Assembly (NCBI GenBank): GCA_951812925.1
Contig: OX638372.1
Span: forward strand, 9,808,410-9,872,409
Direction: 5' to 3'
DNA from: Calliopum simillimum
Lineage: Eukaryota; Arthropoda; Insecta; Diptera; Lauxaniidae
Length of the DNA stretch: 64,000 bases
This document shows positions 1 through 9,662 of the stretch, one piece after another (the stretch's first letter is position 1; every line of letters begins with the position of its first letter). A program made the translations under genes and the position numbers. The notes below the pieces were generated by a model. That model worked only from the letters and a program-made list of their open reading frames with translations. It was not told the DNA's origin and did not search any database.

Positions 1-140
1 TAGATTGCAATACACATGCATTAATTCTGATCACTATCCATCACCCAAACGTCATCATGTCCGAACGCGTCCAAAAAGAAATCTGTTTGCGTTTTATAGG
101 GCATTTTATAAACAAAAACCGTTTTTTTTTTTAAATTATG

Positions 141-1478
141 GTCACAAACGTGGCACTCGGCACTCCCAGGTAGTACATTTTATTTTATGCATGAAACAAT
201 TTTTTTGTAGGATTTGCAGACATGACCCGAAATTCTTTCGGAAAAATCTTGAACTCAAAAGCGTGCTTTACAATGAGCGATAAACTGCAAAAATGTCACA
301 AACGTGGCGCATCAAAAATGTCACAAACGTGGCACTTTTTATCAGTCTGCAAAAAAACATATTTCATATAAAGTTTGAGTATACAGATGTTTAGTTGAAG
401 GCTATTAATTATGTTTTTAATACAAAAATTTTTCTACACCATCAGAATCCTGAGTTATCCTTGCTCAAAAGTGAAAAAATCACTGTTTTGACATCTACTT
501 AAAGCTATAGAACAAAAACAACAACAAGTAAAATAAATTTTTGTCAATGGATTCAGACAGCCAAATTTATTGTCAACAAGACATCATTTACCGTTTTTCA
601 ATTGGATTCTTAGCTTCCGAGTTATAAACGTTTAAATTAAGGACATCTTTCGATAACATACAAAGGATTTTCGAGACCGAAAAGTTACAAAAAATCAAGT
701 TTTATTATTTTTATCAATAACATATTTAATTACAAAAATTTCGTGACTTTGCAGACCATAATCGCATGAAAAATGACAGCTCTATTCTAGATTTAGTGAC
801 TAAGCCTACTAAACTACTACTTTGCAAATTCACAGAATCAAAATTTCATCTGTTCATTCACTAAATCTACAATAGAGCCTTATTTTTTCATCCGATTTTA
901 GTCTGCAAGGGCTTAAAATTTTCGTGATAAAATATATTTCTGGTAAAAATAATAAAACTTACCATTTTTGTTAATTTTTCGGTCCTTTGTGTGTTATTGA
1001 GAGGTATCCTTTTTTTAAAGGCTTATAACTCGGAAACTGGGAATCCAATTGAAAAACGGTAAATTTTGTCTTGTTGATAATAAATTCAGCTGTCTGAATC
1101 CATTGACAAAAATTAATTTTACTTATTGCTGTTTTAGTTAAGTAGATGTCAAAACTGTGATTTTTTCACTTTTGAGCAAGGATAACTAAGGATACTGATG
1201 TAATAGAAAAAAATCAAGATCAGATTTGTAATTAGGAGATCCTAATCCATCATAAACGGCTATTAAAACAGAGGACAGGGAACCATAGTTGATCTTTAGG
1301 GCCGTAGGGTATAAAAAAAATGGACCACCAGAGACATGACACTGTTGCAAAATTAGTCTTGAAGTGTAAATTTGTCATTATATGCAATATATCTCTCATC
1401 AAAACGCTTCAAAACCATAATTTTTCCATACTGTGGCTAAAATGTCACAAACGTGGCAATTTGGTCACAAACGTGGCA
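141..1478 (+). repeat. Five direct copies of a 14-15 bp motif (GTCACAAACGTGGCA)
   Basis: The motif GTCACAAACGTGGCA lies at 141-155, 320-334, 1444-1458 and 1464-1478, and a 14/15 match lies at 295-308. All copies are in the same orientation; three lie left and two right of the large foldback at 424-1222. The half sites CAC and GTG give each copy a partly palindromic look. No coding function is visible. The copies may be the subterminal or internal repeats of a larger transposon into which the foldback went, or a clustered protein-binding site; the sequence does not decide. Confidence 0.7.
424..1222. mobile_element. Large foldback element (about 800 bp inverted repeat)
   Basis: Two arms of about 375 bp are reverse complements of each other with scattered mismatches, around a short loop near 802-855. 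Examples are TTATCCTTGCTCAAAAGTG near 455 against its complement near 1170, and the segment around CTCTATTCTAGATTTAGTGA near 781 against its complement near 856-875. There is no long open frame. A clear target duplication was not found, so the outer ends are approximate. It is best read as a non-autonomous foldback DNA transposon. Confidence 0.75.
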
Positions 1479-1664
1479 ACAAAATTTCTTAATTTCGACC
1501 TCAAAGCCGTAAATTCACACTTGTTGTTGATCTACTTAAAAGGTGAGTTTTAAGAGTGTGTTTACATAAGATAGCATGAAGAAACTTGCAAAAATCCAAA
1601 AAAAAATATCTGCCAATTTTACAACTCGAAAAAGCACAGTTATCTAAGAATCACCCATATATAC

Positions 1665-1755
1665 TTTTCCATACATGCCACGCCTCAATCTCTGCGTTAC
1701 AAACGGAAGGACAAAGTGAATATACCCTGGTTGTAGGGTATAACTAGTACTCTCA
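1665..1755 (-). repeat. Fragment of the TATACCCTACAC dispersed repeat, reversed
   Basis: Read on the minus strand this carries the TATACCCTACA start, the segment GGGTATATTCACTTTGTCC and the AGAGA..GGCGTGGCA block that open the long repeats at 17882 and 19677. Only the first 90 bases or so of the family are kept. Confidence 0.7.
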
Positions 1756-1833
1756 TCTTTGGCATGGCCTAAAACTAAATTCCATACACCGAAAACAACA
1801 CAATTGCAGAATAACTTCAATAATTATCGCCCC

Positions 1834-2174
1834 TGTTCTGAAATCCGATTTCGATCGGATTTTGAATTGAATTCAACTTAAGGTGTTTCGCATTTCGGTA
1901 ATTAACATCAAATCGGAACTACGTTTCGAGAAGTCGGACAGGAACCGATAGAAAATTTTATTTATTCAAGTACAATTCCGAGTCCATCTTATTGTCGCAA
2001 TGCTTGGCACCATAAGATTATTATTATTATCATAGCAGTCTTGATCTTGGTTTTGAAATTATATCAGCGTCTTGGTCTCGATAAATTAACAAGACCAAGA
2101 CCAAGGCTCATTTTGCTCTTCACTACTTAAGATTGATCTAATTTCGGTTCCGAAGAGAATCGCATTTCAGAACA
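1834..2174. mobile_element. MITE, TGTTCTGAAATC family, copy 1
   Basis: The ends are TGTTCTGAAATCCGATTT on the left and the inverse, ending in TTTCAGAACA, on the right. The interior matches the second copy at 11909-12147 (ACAGGAACC, AAATTTTATTT, GACTCCATCTTATT and TGTCGCAATGC in the same order). It is longer than copy 2 because a fragment of the AAGACC-rich repeat is nested near its right end (2032-2124). It is non-coding. Confidence 0.75.
2032..2124 (-). mobile_element. Truncated copy of the AAGACC-rich TIR element, nested
   Basis: On the minus strand it begins AGTGAAGAGCAAAAT, matching the AGTGATGAGCAAAA terminus of the full copy at 22097, and continues with repeated CAAGACC units. The distal part of the element is missing. 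It lies inside the MITE at 1834-2174 and so inserted later than that MITE. Confidence 0.65.
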
Positions 2175-2329
2175 TTTCTTATTATATCGTTTTGATATAA
2201 ATATTTGGTTTTTAATGTTTTTGTTTGTATTAAGGTGTTATGCCATCTAACAGGATTAGTCTTTGTTCAGGGATTTCATAAGCCATTTCTAGTGTAGTAA
2301 CGGAATTTTGTTGGAGATTCTGTGGGCTT

Positions 2330-2945
2330 TGAATGGACGATAGTCTTTGCTCAAAGCTTGAATAATACATCCCAAATACTTATATGAATATGAGTTGTAT
2401 TATCTCAAATAATGTAACATTTTGCATATTTTGCTTGTATGTCCTCTTGTACGATTTTATATAGTTTTTCTCAGAGCCTTAACCGACTAGTCTTTGTATG
2501 AAAAATGTTTGCATTAACTCTACTATCGCTTTCATTATAGAACTTTGAAGATTTTGCTTGTATGTGAAGTATCAATTTTGATTAATTGAGTTTACCAACC
2601 TTTTGCTATTATTTTCGTTTATTTTTGTTGCATTTATACAAAATTTTAAATGCTTTTTTGTATGAGCGATAGGCGTGTCCAATAACCAACTCTATTTCAA
2701 CACGCCAAGCGAACTTTGCCGGCATAGGCAGCGTACACAATTTCACCAAATAATCTTGTCCATTCTTCCTTAAAAAATATTTCCACAGACATACGGACAA
2801 ACAAAGATTCGGAAATAGCTATATTGACTCAGAACATAAATATATAAATATGTTATTTCTATCATTTCTGCCACACCTCGTTCTCTACGTTACAAATGGA
2901 TGGACAAAGTGAATATACCCCGGGTGTAGAAAACCATTTCACACC
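2330..2945 (-). repeat. Diverged TATACCCTACAC dispersed repeat, reversed
   Basis: Read on the minus strand, the TACACCC..GGGTATATTCACTTTGTCC opening (2938-2895), a GTCCGTATGTCTG-like block (about 2795), a GGCGTGTCC-like block and two degenerate 140-bp units containing AGAGCT and TTTTGCTTGTATG-like text follow in the order seen at 17882-18719. It is more diverged than the two full copies and has no credible ORF. Confidence 0.55.
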
Positions 2946-3202
2946 GCTGTATCAGTATCATCAGCGCCATTTAACGTAAGACAAGTACAGTACGGAATAA
3001 GAACAAAAACTATAACAAACGTAACGACGTGAAAGATCTATAGCTATTGCTAAAATCATAGTTTCGTGTACAGGATTTTTTGAGTATTTTCTTGAAAGTT
3101 GCAACCATTCAAAACAATTCGAAGCAAATTTCGCTATAATGATGACGGTGAATGCCTTAAATACGACTTCGGATATCATATTTTATTTAAGTATCCATTA
3201 TA

Positions 3203-4392
3203 TTGGGTGTACAACTTAAAAACCGGAATTTGACGGTGGATGTCCGTACTAACAAATATCGTGAAAGCTCGAACTTTATATATATGTCATTTTGAAGGTA
3301 CATTTGACAGCTGTCAAAATCAGTCAACAAAACAATTTTATCTTGTGTACATCATTATTATTTTTCACGATGAACTACTTTGAAAATTGGAGAAAAACGC
3401 AGCATTTGCGGGAGGTTCTATTGGGTAATTTTTTTGCAAAGAAAACTGCTGCGGAAAGTCATAGTTTGCTTGTAGAAGTTTATGGCGACGATGCTTTAGG
3501 AAAAACACAGTGTTTTGAATGGTTTAAACGCTTCAAAAGTGCCGATTTTGACATCAAAGACAAAGAACGCCCAGGACAGCCAAAAATGTATGAAGACGAA
3601 GAATTAGAGAAGCTACTCGATGAGGATTCGTGTCAAACACAAGACGAGCTTGCCAAATTGTTGGGAGGGACTTAGCAAGCCATTTCAAAACGTTTGAAAG
3701 CCGCCGGATACATTCAGAAGCAAAGTAATTGGGTCCCCTATGAGTTGAAGCCGAGAGACGTTGAACGGCGCTTCTGTATGTCTGAAATGCTGCTTGAGCG
3801 CCATAAAAACAAATCATTTTTGCATCGGATTGTGACTGGGGATGAAAAATGGATCCATTATCACAATCCCAAGCGCAAAAAGTCATCCGTGAAACGTTGT
3901 TGAAATCGGGCCAGACAATCACAGGTGACCTGTACCGAACACAATTAATACGTTTGAAGCGTGCCATCATCGAAAAACGCCCGGAAAATGCGACCAGACA
4001 CGAAACAATAATTTTTCATCATGAAAACGCTCGACCGCATGTTGCAAGACCCGTGAAAAACTATTTGGAAAATAGTGGATGGGAAGTTTTGGCTCACCCG
4101 CCTTATAGTCCGGACCTTGCTCCATCTGACTTTCATTTATTTCGCTCGATGCAAAACGCCCTCACCGGAATACGCTTCACATCAGAGCAAGGCATCCGAA
4201 ATTGGATAGATTCATTTTTGGCCGCCATGCCGGCGCAATTTTTTTGGGATGGAATTCATAAATTGCCTGAAAGATGGGGAAATGTTGTAGCTTCCAATGG
4301 ACAATACTTTGAATAAAATATATTGTAACATTTTTCCACAATAAAGCATCAAATTTTGCTAAAAAATTCCGGTTTTTAAGTTGTACACCCAA
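3203..4392 (+). mobile_element. mariner element with perfect 29-bp TIRs
   Basis: The element is 1190 bp, begins TTGGGTGTACAACTTAAAAA and ends with its exact inverse (29 bp identical at 3203-3231 and 4364-4392). It is flanked on both sides by TA (3201-3202 and 4393-4394), the target duplication of the Tc1/mariner superfamily. The TIR text and protein place it in mariner, possibly the rosa-type subfamily (a recollection, not a search). Perfect TIRs suggest a fairly recent insertion, or mobilisation in trans, although the encoded transposase is dead. Confidence 0.93.
3370..4316 (+). pseudogene. mariner transposase, inactivated
   Basis: The reading starts at ATG 3370 (MNYFENW) with the paired helix-turn-helix region typical of mariner. 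An in-frame TAG at 3673-3675 stands where the family has glutamine before QAISKRL. The frame then continues through TGDEKWIHYHNP, which holds the first catalytic Asp, to a stop at 3901-3903. The remainder, from about 3895 to TAA 4314-4316, is in another frame and carries HHENARPH and YSPDLAPSDFHLF with the third catalytic Asp. Between KRKKS and the ETLLKSG block some 40-50 residues of the usual protein are missing, and with them the WWD-type motif that holds the second Asp of the DD34D triad. A nonsense change plus a frame-breaking internal deletion make it non-functional. Confidence 0.9.
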
Positions 4393-4668
4393 TAATTACA
4401 CATTTTTTAAAGTTCTTTGTCAATATAACATGATTTCAATGAATAGCGACTGCTTGTTACTTACATAAAAACTCTAATGTGGTTTCTATTAAGAAACGGA
4501 CGAGGGATTCATTCTTGCCATATCGAACCTACCTACAGACAAGTTTTCGCTTGAATTTTAAAACATCACCTTTATATGGGGAATACTACCTTCGATCCAA
4601 AGCCTTTCACAAAATTCCGTTTTATAAAAGAATTATAATTTTAAATATCAAAGTTTCAATTCAAGCAT

Positions 4669-4674
4669 TTTATT
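4669..4674 (-). terminator. Poly(A) signal AATAAA of the TsetseEP-like gene
   Basis: AATAAA on the minus strand lies 14 bases past the stop codon of the gene at 4688-5402, a usual position for a compact insect gene. Confidence 0.6.
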
Positions 4675-4687
4675 TCACATGAAATAA

Positions 4688-5402
4688 TTAGTATTTGTTA
4701 GCGCAGGCATCAATATCCCTGTGAACAACTTCCAATTCTTTTACAGCCTTCTCAGATGCGACATGAGTGCAGGTATCTGCTTCATCAAAAACAGCTGGGA
4801 CACGTGCTGGTGCTGCCTTGATTGTCTTAATTGAACGGCGTGCATTAACGGTGAACCTAGTGGCTTTGATAGATAAAGTAGCGAAACAGGAGTTTCTCAG
4901 GATTGCGTTTTTGTAGGCATTGCATTTTTGATAGCCTTGGTAAACATCAAGTCCATCGAATACCAGCTGTTGAGCAGCTTTGGTAACATCAATTGCAATA
5001 TCAGCGGAACTTTTAGCGGCGACAACACCACAATGACCCATTTCATTGTGCATTTCAGTGACTGCAGCCTGAATGTGGGCTTCTTGGGCGACAACACAAG
5101 CCTCATCTTCTTCTTTGCGCGCTTCAATGGTATCTAAAGCTTCAGAAATTTCGTGTAGAGGATCAATGACAATTTCTTCAAATTGATGTTCCAATATATG
5201 AACAGTGTCAATGGCAGCTTGCTTGCCATCGCTGATAATGCCATGGATGACCGCCTCATAATTGATGGGTTCTTCAATGACGCCGGCGTTAACCTGTTTT
5301 AATAATTGTTGGGAAATGTTGTTAGATCCTTTTTATGTAGTTTATTTAAAAATTACTTACCGCCACCAAGAAGAGTGCAAAGATTCCGAATACAGCTTTC
5401 AT
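4688..5402 (-). CDS. Secreted protein, TsetseEP/DUF725-like
   Basis: Two exons, 5361-5402 and 4688-5293, are joined over a 67-bp intron with donor GTAAGT and acceptor AAAACAG. The product is 215 aa. The first 17 residues or so (MKAVFGIFALFLVAVNA) form a signal peptide. The mature part is alpha-helical and rich in Ala and Val, with a spaced set of six cysteines (in DEACVV, MGHCGV, YQKCNAY, RNSCFA, DTCTHV and the C-terminal DACANKY). Size, signal peptide, helical character and cysteine spacing resemble the fly TsetseEP (former DUF725) family of extracellular proteins of unknown function; the assignment is by eye. The start is fixed by the signal peptide and by a TATA box and Inr at the correct distance. 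The gene is intact although surrounded by transposons. Confidence 0.85.
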
Positions 5403-5437
5403 GTTGTTTTAGTTTTTCCTAACAAATAGAAATTGTT

Positions 5438-5467
5438 TGAATTCAAATTCAGTAAGGGCCTTTTATA
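5438..5467 (-). promoter_or_regulatory. TATA box and initiator of the TsetseEP-like gene
   Basis: On the minus strand TATAAAAGG occupies 5467-5459. A TTCAAAC initiator puts a +1 adenine at 5438, 29 bases from the first T of the TATA box. This predicts a 5' UTR of about 36 nt before the ATG at 5402. Spacing and motif quality are those of a focused, strongly expressed insect promoter. Confidence 0.75.
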
Positions 5468-5689
5468 CTGGGCAATAAGGCTGATAAAACATTAGCAATG
5501 ATTTATTTGGTTATTAAAATTTGGTGCTTATGACCTGATTAAGTTATCAGCAAAATTAGTAAAATAAAAATCAATATCTTATAATCCAACACTGATTGTA
5601 TTACCGCTATCGATAAAATCTTAATCTCAAAATAAATGAACAAAACAAGAAATGACGTTGTGTCATTACTGTAAAGTTCAAACAAAAAA

Positions 5690-5960
5690 AAAAACTAGTA
5701 AGGGTGTTACGTTTGGCCTGGCCAAAAATACAATACCCTACACAGGACCATTTTGAAAGTTTTGCTTGTATAGCGGGCCACGCTTTCATGTTCGAATTAA
5801 CTTAGCTTTTGCTCAGAGCTTGCTTTGAATATTCCAAGTATATATGCGAAATTTGGTAGCATTACCTAAAATAACGCTTGCACTACAGCATTTTGAAAAT
5901 GCTCAGAGCTTCCACTAACTATTCCTACACTGCAAACAGTTTGGGTGTAAAATTCAAACT
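5690..5960 (-). repeat. 3' end fragment of the TATACCCTACAC dispersed repeat, reversed
   Basis: On the minus strand the tail GTGTAGGGTAT followed by a GGCCAGGCCAAA block and CCTTACTAG repeats the tail of the copies ending at 18719 and 20460. Upstream, CAGAGCTT and TTTTGAAAATGCT remnants correspond to the 140-bp internal units. Confidence 0.6.
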
Positions 5961-6345
5961 AAATTGGAATGAATACAAATCCACACCAAATTTGGTATGA
6001 AATTTATACAACAACTTGGTATACAAACCGTTTATACTTGTTCGTATAAAATTTATTCAAATAAAATATTAATACAATTTACACTAGCATGCTTTATTCA
6101 TTTTTTGCATAGATTAGACGAGAATCACAGCAAAAAATTCAATGCAGCATATGCAAAGTTCTAATTTTTTGTTTTTTCCCATGTTATGCATCGCCCCGAT
6201 ATTTGTAAGTCGTTGATATTATACTTTTCTTGCAAAGCGCCTTCGCATTTTCAGTTACATACTATTGCCTTCAAGAATAAATGTAAATTTTTATACAATT
6301 TTGGTATAAAATTTATAGTTAATAACAATTTTTGTTTACAAGTTA

Positions 6346-7004
6346 AACGTTTTTGTATTCCATTAATATGAACTTGTACAGTCAAATTTGCAATGAACAA
6401 CAACCGACGCTACAAATATTAACTTGGAAATTGGTGACATATGTTTCGGCTATTACCACATACACATATATATATTTGCATATATATACATGTACATAGC
6501 CTCATCAGACCTATTTTAGTTAATCTTTGCTTCTTACTAGAATCGAACCTGCAGCCTTCTGCATTCTAATGAAAGAGTGCAGCAGGCCTCTACCACTTAG
6601 GCCACGCTACGGAACGATCTACCTCGTCAAAGATCCTCACATAAATAACACTGTTGTTGTTGTTATTTATGTAAGTACATTTGTTGCTATCAGCTGTGTT
6701 CATTGGAAATATTTTCTTAATTGTTTATTATGTTGAATGCACTCTCAAATTTGGTTTTGAGACATGCTATCTTCCACAATTCACAATTAATATCCCACTG
6801 TTGTGGATTATTTGTCCACTGCTAGTGAGATTAACTAAAATAGGTCTGATGAGGCTATGTACATGTATATATATGCAAATATATATATGTGTATGTGGTA
6901 ATAGCCGAAACATATGTCACCAATTTCCAAGTTAATATTTGTAGCGTCGGTTGTTGTTCATTGCAAATTTGACTGTACAAGTTCATATTAATGGAATATT
7001 CAAA
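6346..7004. mobile_element. TIR element of about 650 bp with long (about 170 bp) inverted ends
   Basis: The segment from TATTCCATTAATATGAACTT (6356) through CATCAGACCTATTTTAGTTA (about 6522) is repeated inverted at about 6829-6996 almost without change, including the (TA)-rich stretch near 6470 and 6880. The middle holds a tRNA-like block (6535-6612) and a short perfect hairpin (6639-6672). There is no credible ORF. The ends may extend into a TTTTTG shared by both sides; no target duplication is certain. Confidence 0.8.
6535..6612 (-). other. tRNA-like sequence with pol III A and B boxes
   Basis: Read on the minus strand, TGGCCTAAGTGG (6604-6593) matches the tRNA A box. GGTTCGATTC (6549-6540) matches the B box about 43 bases downstream, as in tRNAs with a normal or slightly long variable region. 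A TGCA..TGCA anticodon-like stem lies between them. Acceptor and T stems pair poorly, so this is a tRNA-derived relic rather than a working tRNA gene. It lies inside the TIR element at 6346-7004 and could give that element an internal pol III promoter, as in SINEs. Confidence 0.5.
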
Positions 7005-8744
7005 AATAGCAGTCTTAAAAAGCAAAATTAAAAATCATTTTAATTTGTAAAAAATCATTTAACGTTTTTGATTTAGAATAACTTTATAGAAAAAAATTTT
7101 ATAAATTATGTAAAAAAATTGGAATACATAAGTTTATAAAAGCAAATTGCATAAATTAGTTTCTATTTTATCCCTAAACCATAGTTCAATATCGTCACGT
7201 GAATTTTACAACTAAATAATTACTAAGTTTTCATTATTGAAAAAAGTGACCTATAATCCTTGGTCGCTGTCTTTAAAAATGGAGAATGTGGAATTCGGAC
7301 AAGGTTGGACAATTGCGGGTTGGGGGAAAGGTGCTGATGTGATATTCTTTAGTTCTTGCGAATATATTTTACGGACGACTCCATATTTAATATATCTTGA
7401 CATAATCAAAATTTTCATATTTTCCAACACTTTGGGGCATTTTGGGGGGCCCACTGAAGGTCTATTGTGTGCCTCTATGGGTAAGTCTAAAACTCTGTTG
7501 AGTACACTGTCGAGTACTTTTAAAAACGTCATTAGTGACATTTGGCGAAAGTTGGCGTGGAGTCTAAATTCTCTGAATCCTTCTAGTAGTGTAAGACTCC
7601 ACAAAATGTCTAGTTGAAATTTAGTTTCAACGTCAATTTTCAATTTATTTATGGCAAATAAGTACATTATTTACATACTGTTATCTTTACTTGTAATATT
7701 CAAGTATTGTTAGCTTTTCAACAGCCTAAGTAATTATACTTCTATAACAGATATCTATCTATCAGTTTCTATCTAAAACCTCTAAGCTCTTATACCGATT
7801 AAAAATAAATTAATTAAATTAAGCTACTATATAATAAATACTTGAAAGAATTTACTGCATAGCCTTTGATAATGTAAAATTAATCTATATTTAAACTTTT
7901 ATCGACAAACGTAATCCATCGGATGATTTATATGCATAAATGCGAAAAATATAATCGCATTGACCATTGACGTCCTTTAATAAAAACATTTTTTTTAACA
8001 CGAATAGTTGTGTTTTTTTTTTTTTTTTTTTTTGGCAAGTGCCTAAGACATAGTAAAGTGGCAATAAATCCAATAGCCAATAAATAAATGAATGGAGTTC
8101 GATTGTAATCGAATAATATCAGTTCATCATTCCATTCAGTCCTAATCTTTAAGAGTTTTATGGTTTTTCTAATTTTTTTTTTGTTTTGTTTTGTTTTAAA
8201 TATTTAAATTTGTTTCGCTTATTATTTCGTTGAGTTATTTTTGAAATTTTAACGTGAGATTCAAAATTTAATCTACTTACTGGTAATCAGAATTTAAGTT
8301 TCTTCATATGATTCTTATTAAGCGAGGGTACGCCGCATATTCTACAAAAACACATGTTTCCACTAATAGCTGCCCAATTGAGTTTCTCGTAATTATAAGT
8401 TCTTTGGATATAGGTCTCGATTAGTTTAAAATAAGTGTACAAAAGTCGTAAAATGTAGTGCACTTTATATCAAACCAATGAAATGAAATCCGTTAGTATT
8501 AAAAGTCGGAAAGGCGAAAAATGGAAAAGTTGATAAAATTTTAAGAAATTCGAAAAATTTTATTGGATTAATAGGGAAGTTTGATATGTTCGAGACGTTT
8601 TGAATTTCCGGACAGTCACTTTGAATCCAACACTCATCCCGTCAACTGTCATCAATTAACAGACCACAGTGAAATTGTGAGCACCCTGGGTCATTTAGTT
8701 TACCCTTGACAACCATTGAAGCATACAACCTCAAGAACTTTAAC

Positions 8745-9625
8745 GAAAATGGAAAAAAATTTATTTCAAATCCATCACCGAAACCAAGGAAAAGCTTGAA
8801 AAATACTATGAGGACTCTCTACCATCAATTTAAATGGTTAAGACGTGATTTACTGAGCCCCATTGGGGTCGTACACGTAGCAGCACATGTGACGCCGAAA
8901 AGAAGTCATCACGCCAAAAATCATCGATAAAATCTATGGAATGATATAATGCATTAGGATGAAAGTGCGTGATGTAGCTGAGGCTGTAGGCATCTTAACA
9001 GAGCGGGTACATCAAATTTTACATAAATATTTGGACGCGAAGAGGCTATCCGCACGATGGGTGCCGCTATTGCTCACACTCGATCATAAGCGCAACTTCA
9101 ATGGAGAGTTTGGCGCTGTTCAGCTGCAATGGGTTTCATCTGGAGAACGTGCGCCAATGAAGGCGTCTGTTGGCCAACAAGATCAAGGCCACAATTTTTG
9201 AGATGCACACGGTGTCATCCACATCGATTACCTTGAAAAGCGTAAACTGATCACCGGCAAATATTATACAGAGCTTTAAAACAGATTCGATATTGATTTG
9301 AAGCAGAAACCACTGCATTTGGCGAATAGAAAATTACTGTTAAATCGAGACAATGAACATTTGAACCTGGTGTCGTCATCCCAAAATTGGGCTATGAACT
9401 GCTATACGATCCGACAGTCTTAGCACCCTGCGACGATTTTCAGTTTCCAAACCTGAAGAAATAACTGCGGTTAAAGATTTAGGTCGAATGAAGAGGTTTT
9501 TAATGAAATAAACGCCTATTTTGAGAGCTTTGAGAAAATTTTTTATTTGCAAGGAATAAAATCTTGGAAAAACGCTGGACTAAATGAATCGAGATAGAAA
9601 GAGACTATGTTGAGAAGTACCTATA
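8745..9625 (+). pseudogene. Fossil mariner transposase (irritans-like)
   Basis: A decayed mariner transposase is spread over all three frames. Recognisable pieces in order are an MEK-type start and ITETKEKLEKYYEDS-like text near 8750-8820, MKVRDVAEAVGI and LSARWVPLLLTLDHKRN (8959-9100), AHGVIHIDYLEK then LITGKYYTEL (about 9207-9280), LLNRDNEH (the NAPxH region, about 9335-9360), YELLYDPTVLAPCDDF (third Asp region, about 9393-9440) and INAYFESFEKIFYLQGIK (about 9510-9560). Many stops and frameshifts are present. No terminal repeats were found. This is a different and much older lineage than the element at 3203-4392. Confidence 0.75.
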
Positions 9626-9662
9626 AAGTTTTTTTTGGCGAAAAAAATAAATTTTGTTTTGT

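Noticed and set aside
6593..6604. A functional tRNA gene
   Set aside because: A and B boxes are good, but acceptor and T stems do not pair, so only a tRNA-like relic is claimed.
7237..7667. Opposing frames of 126 and 138 codons
   Set aside because: They overlap on opposite strands; neither shows a known domain or start context. It could be transposon or exon debris, but not supportable.
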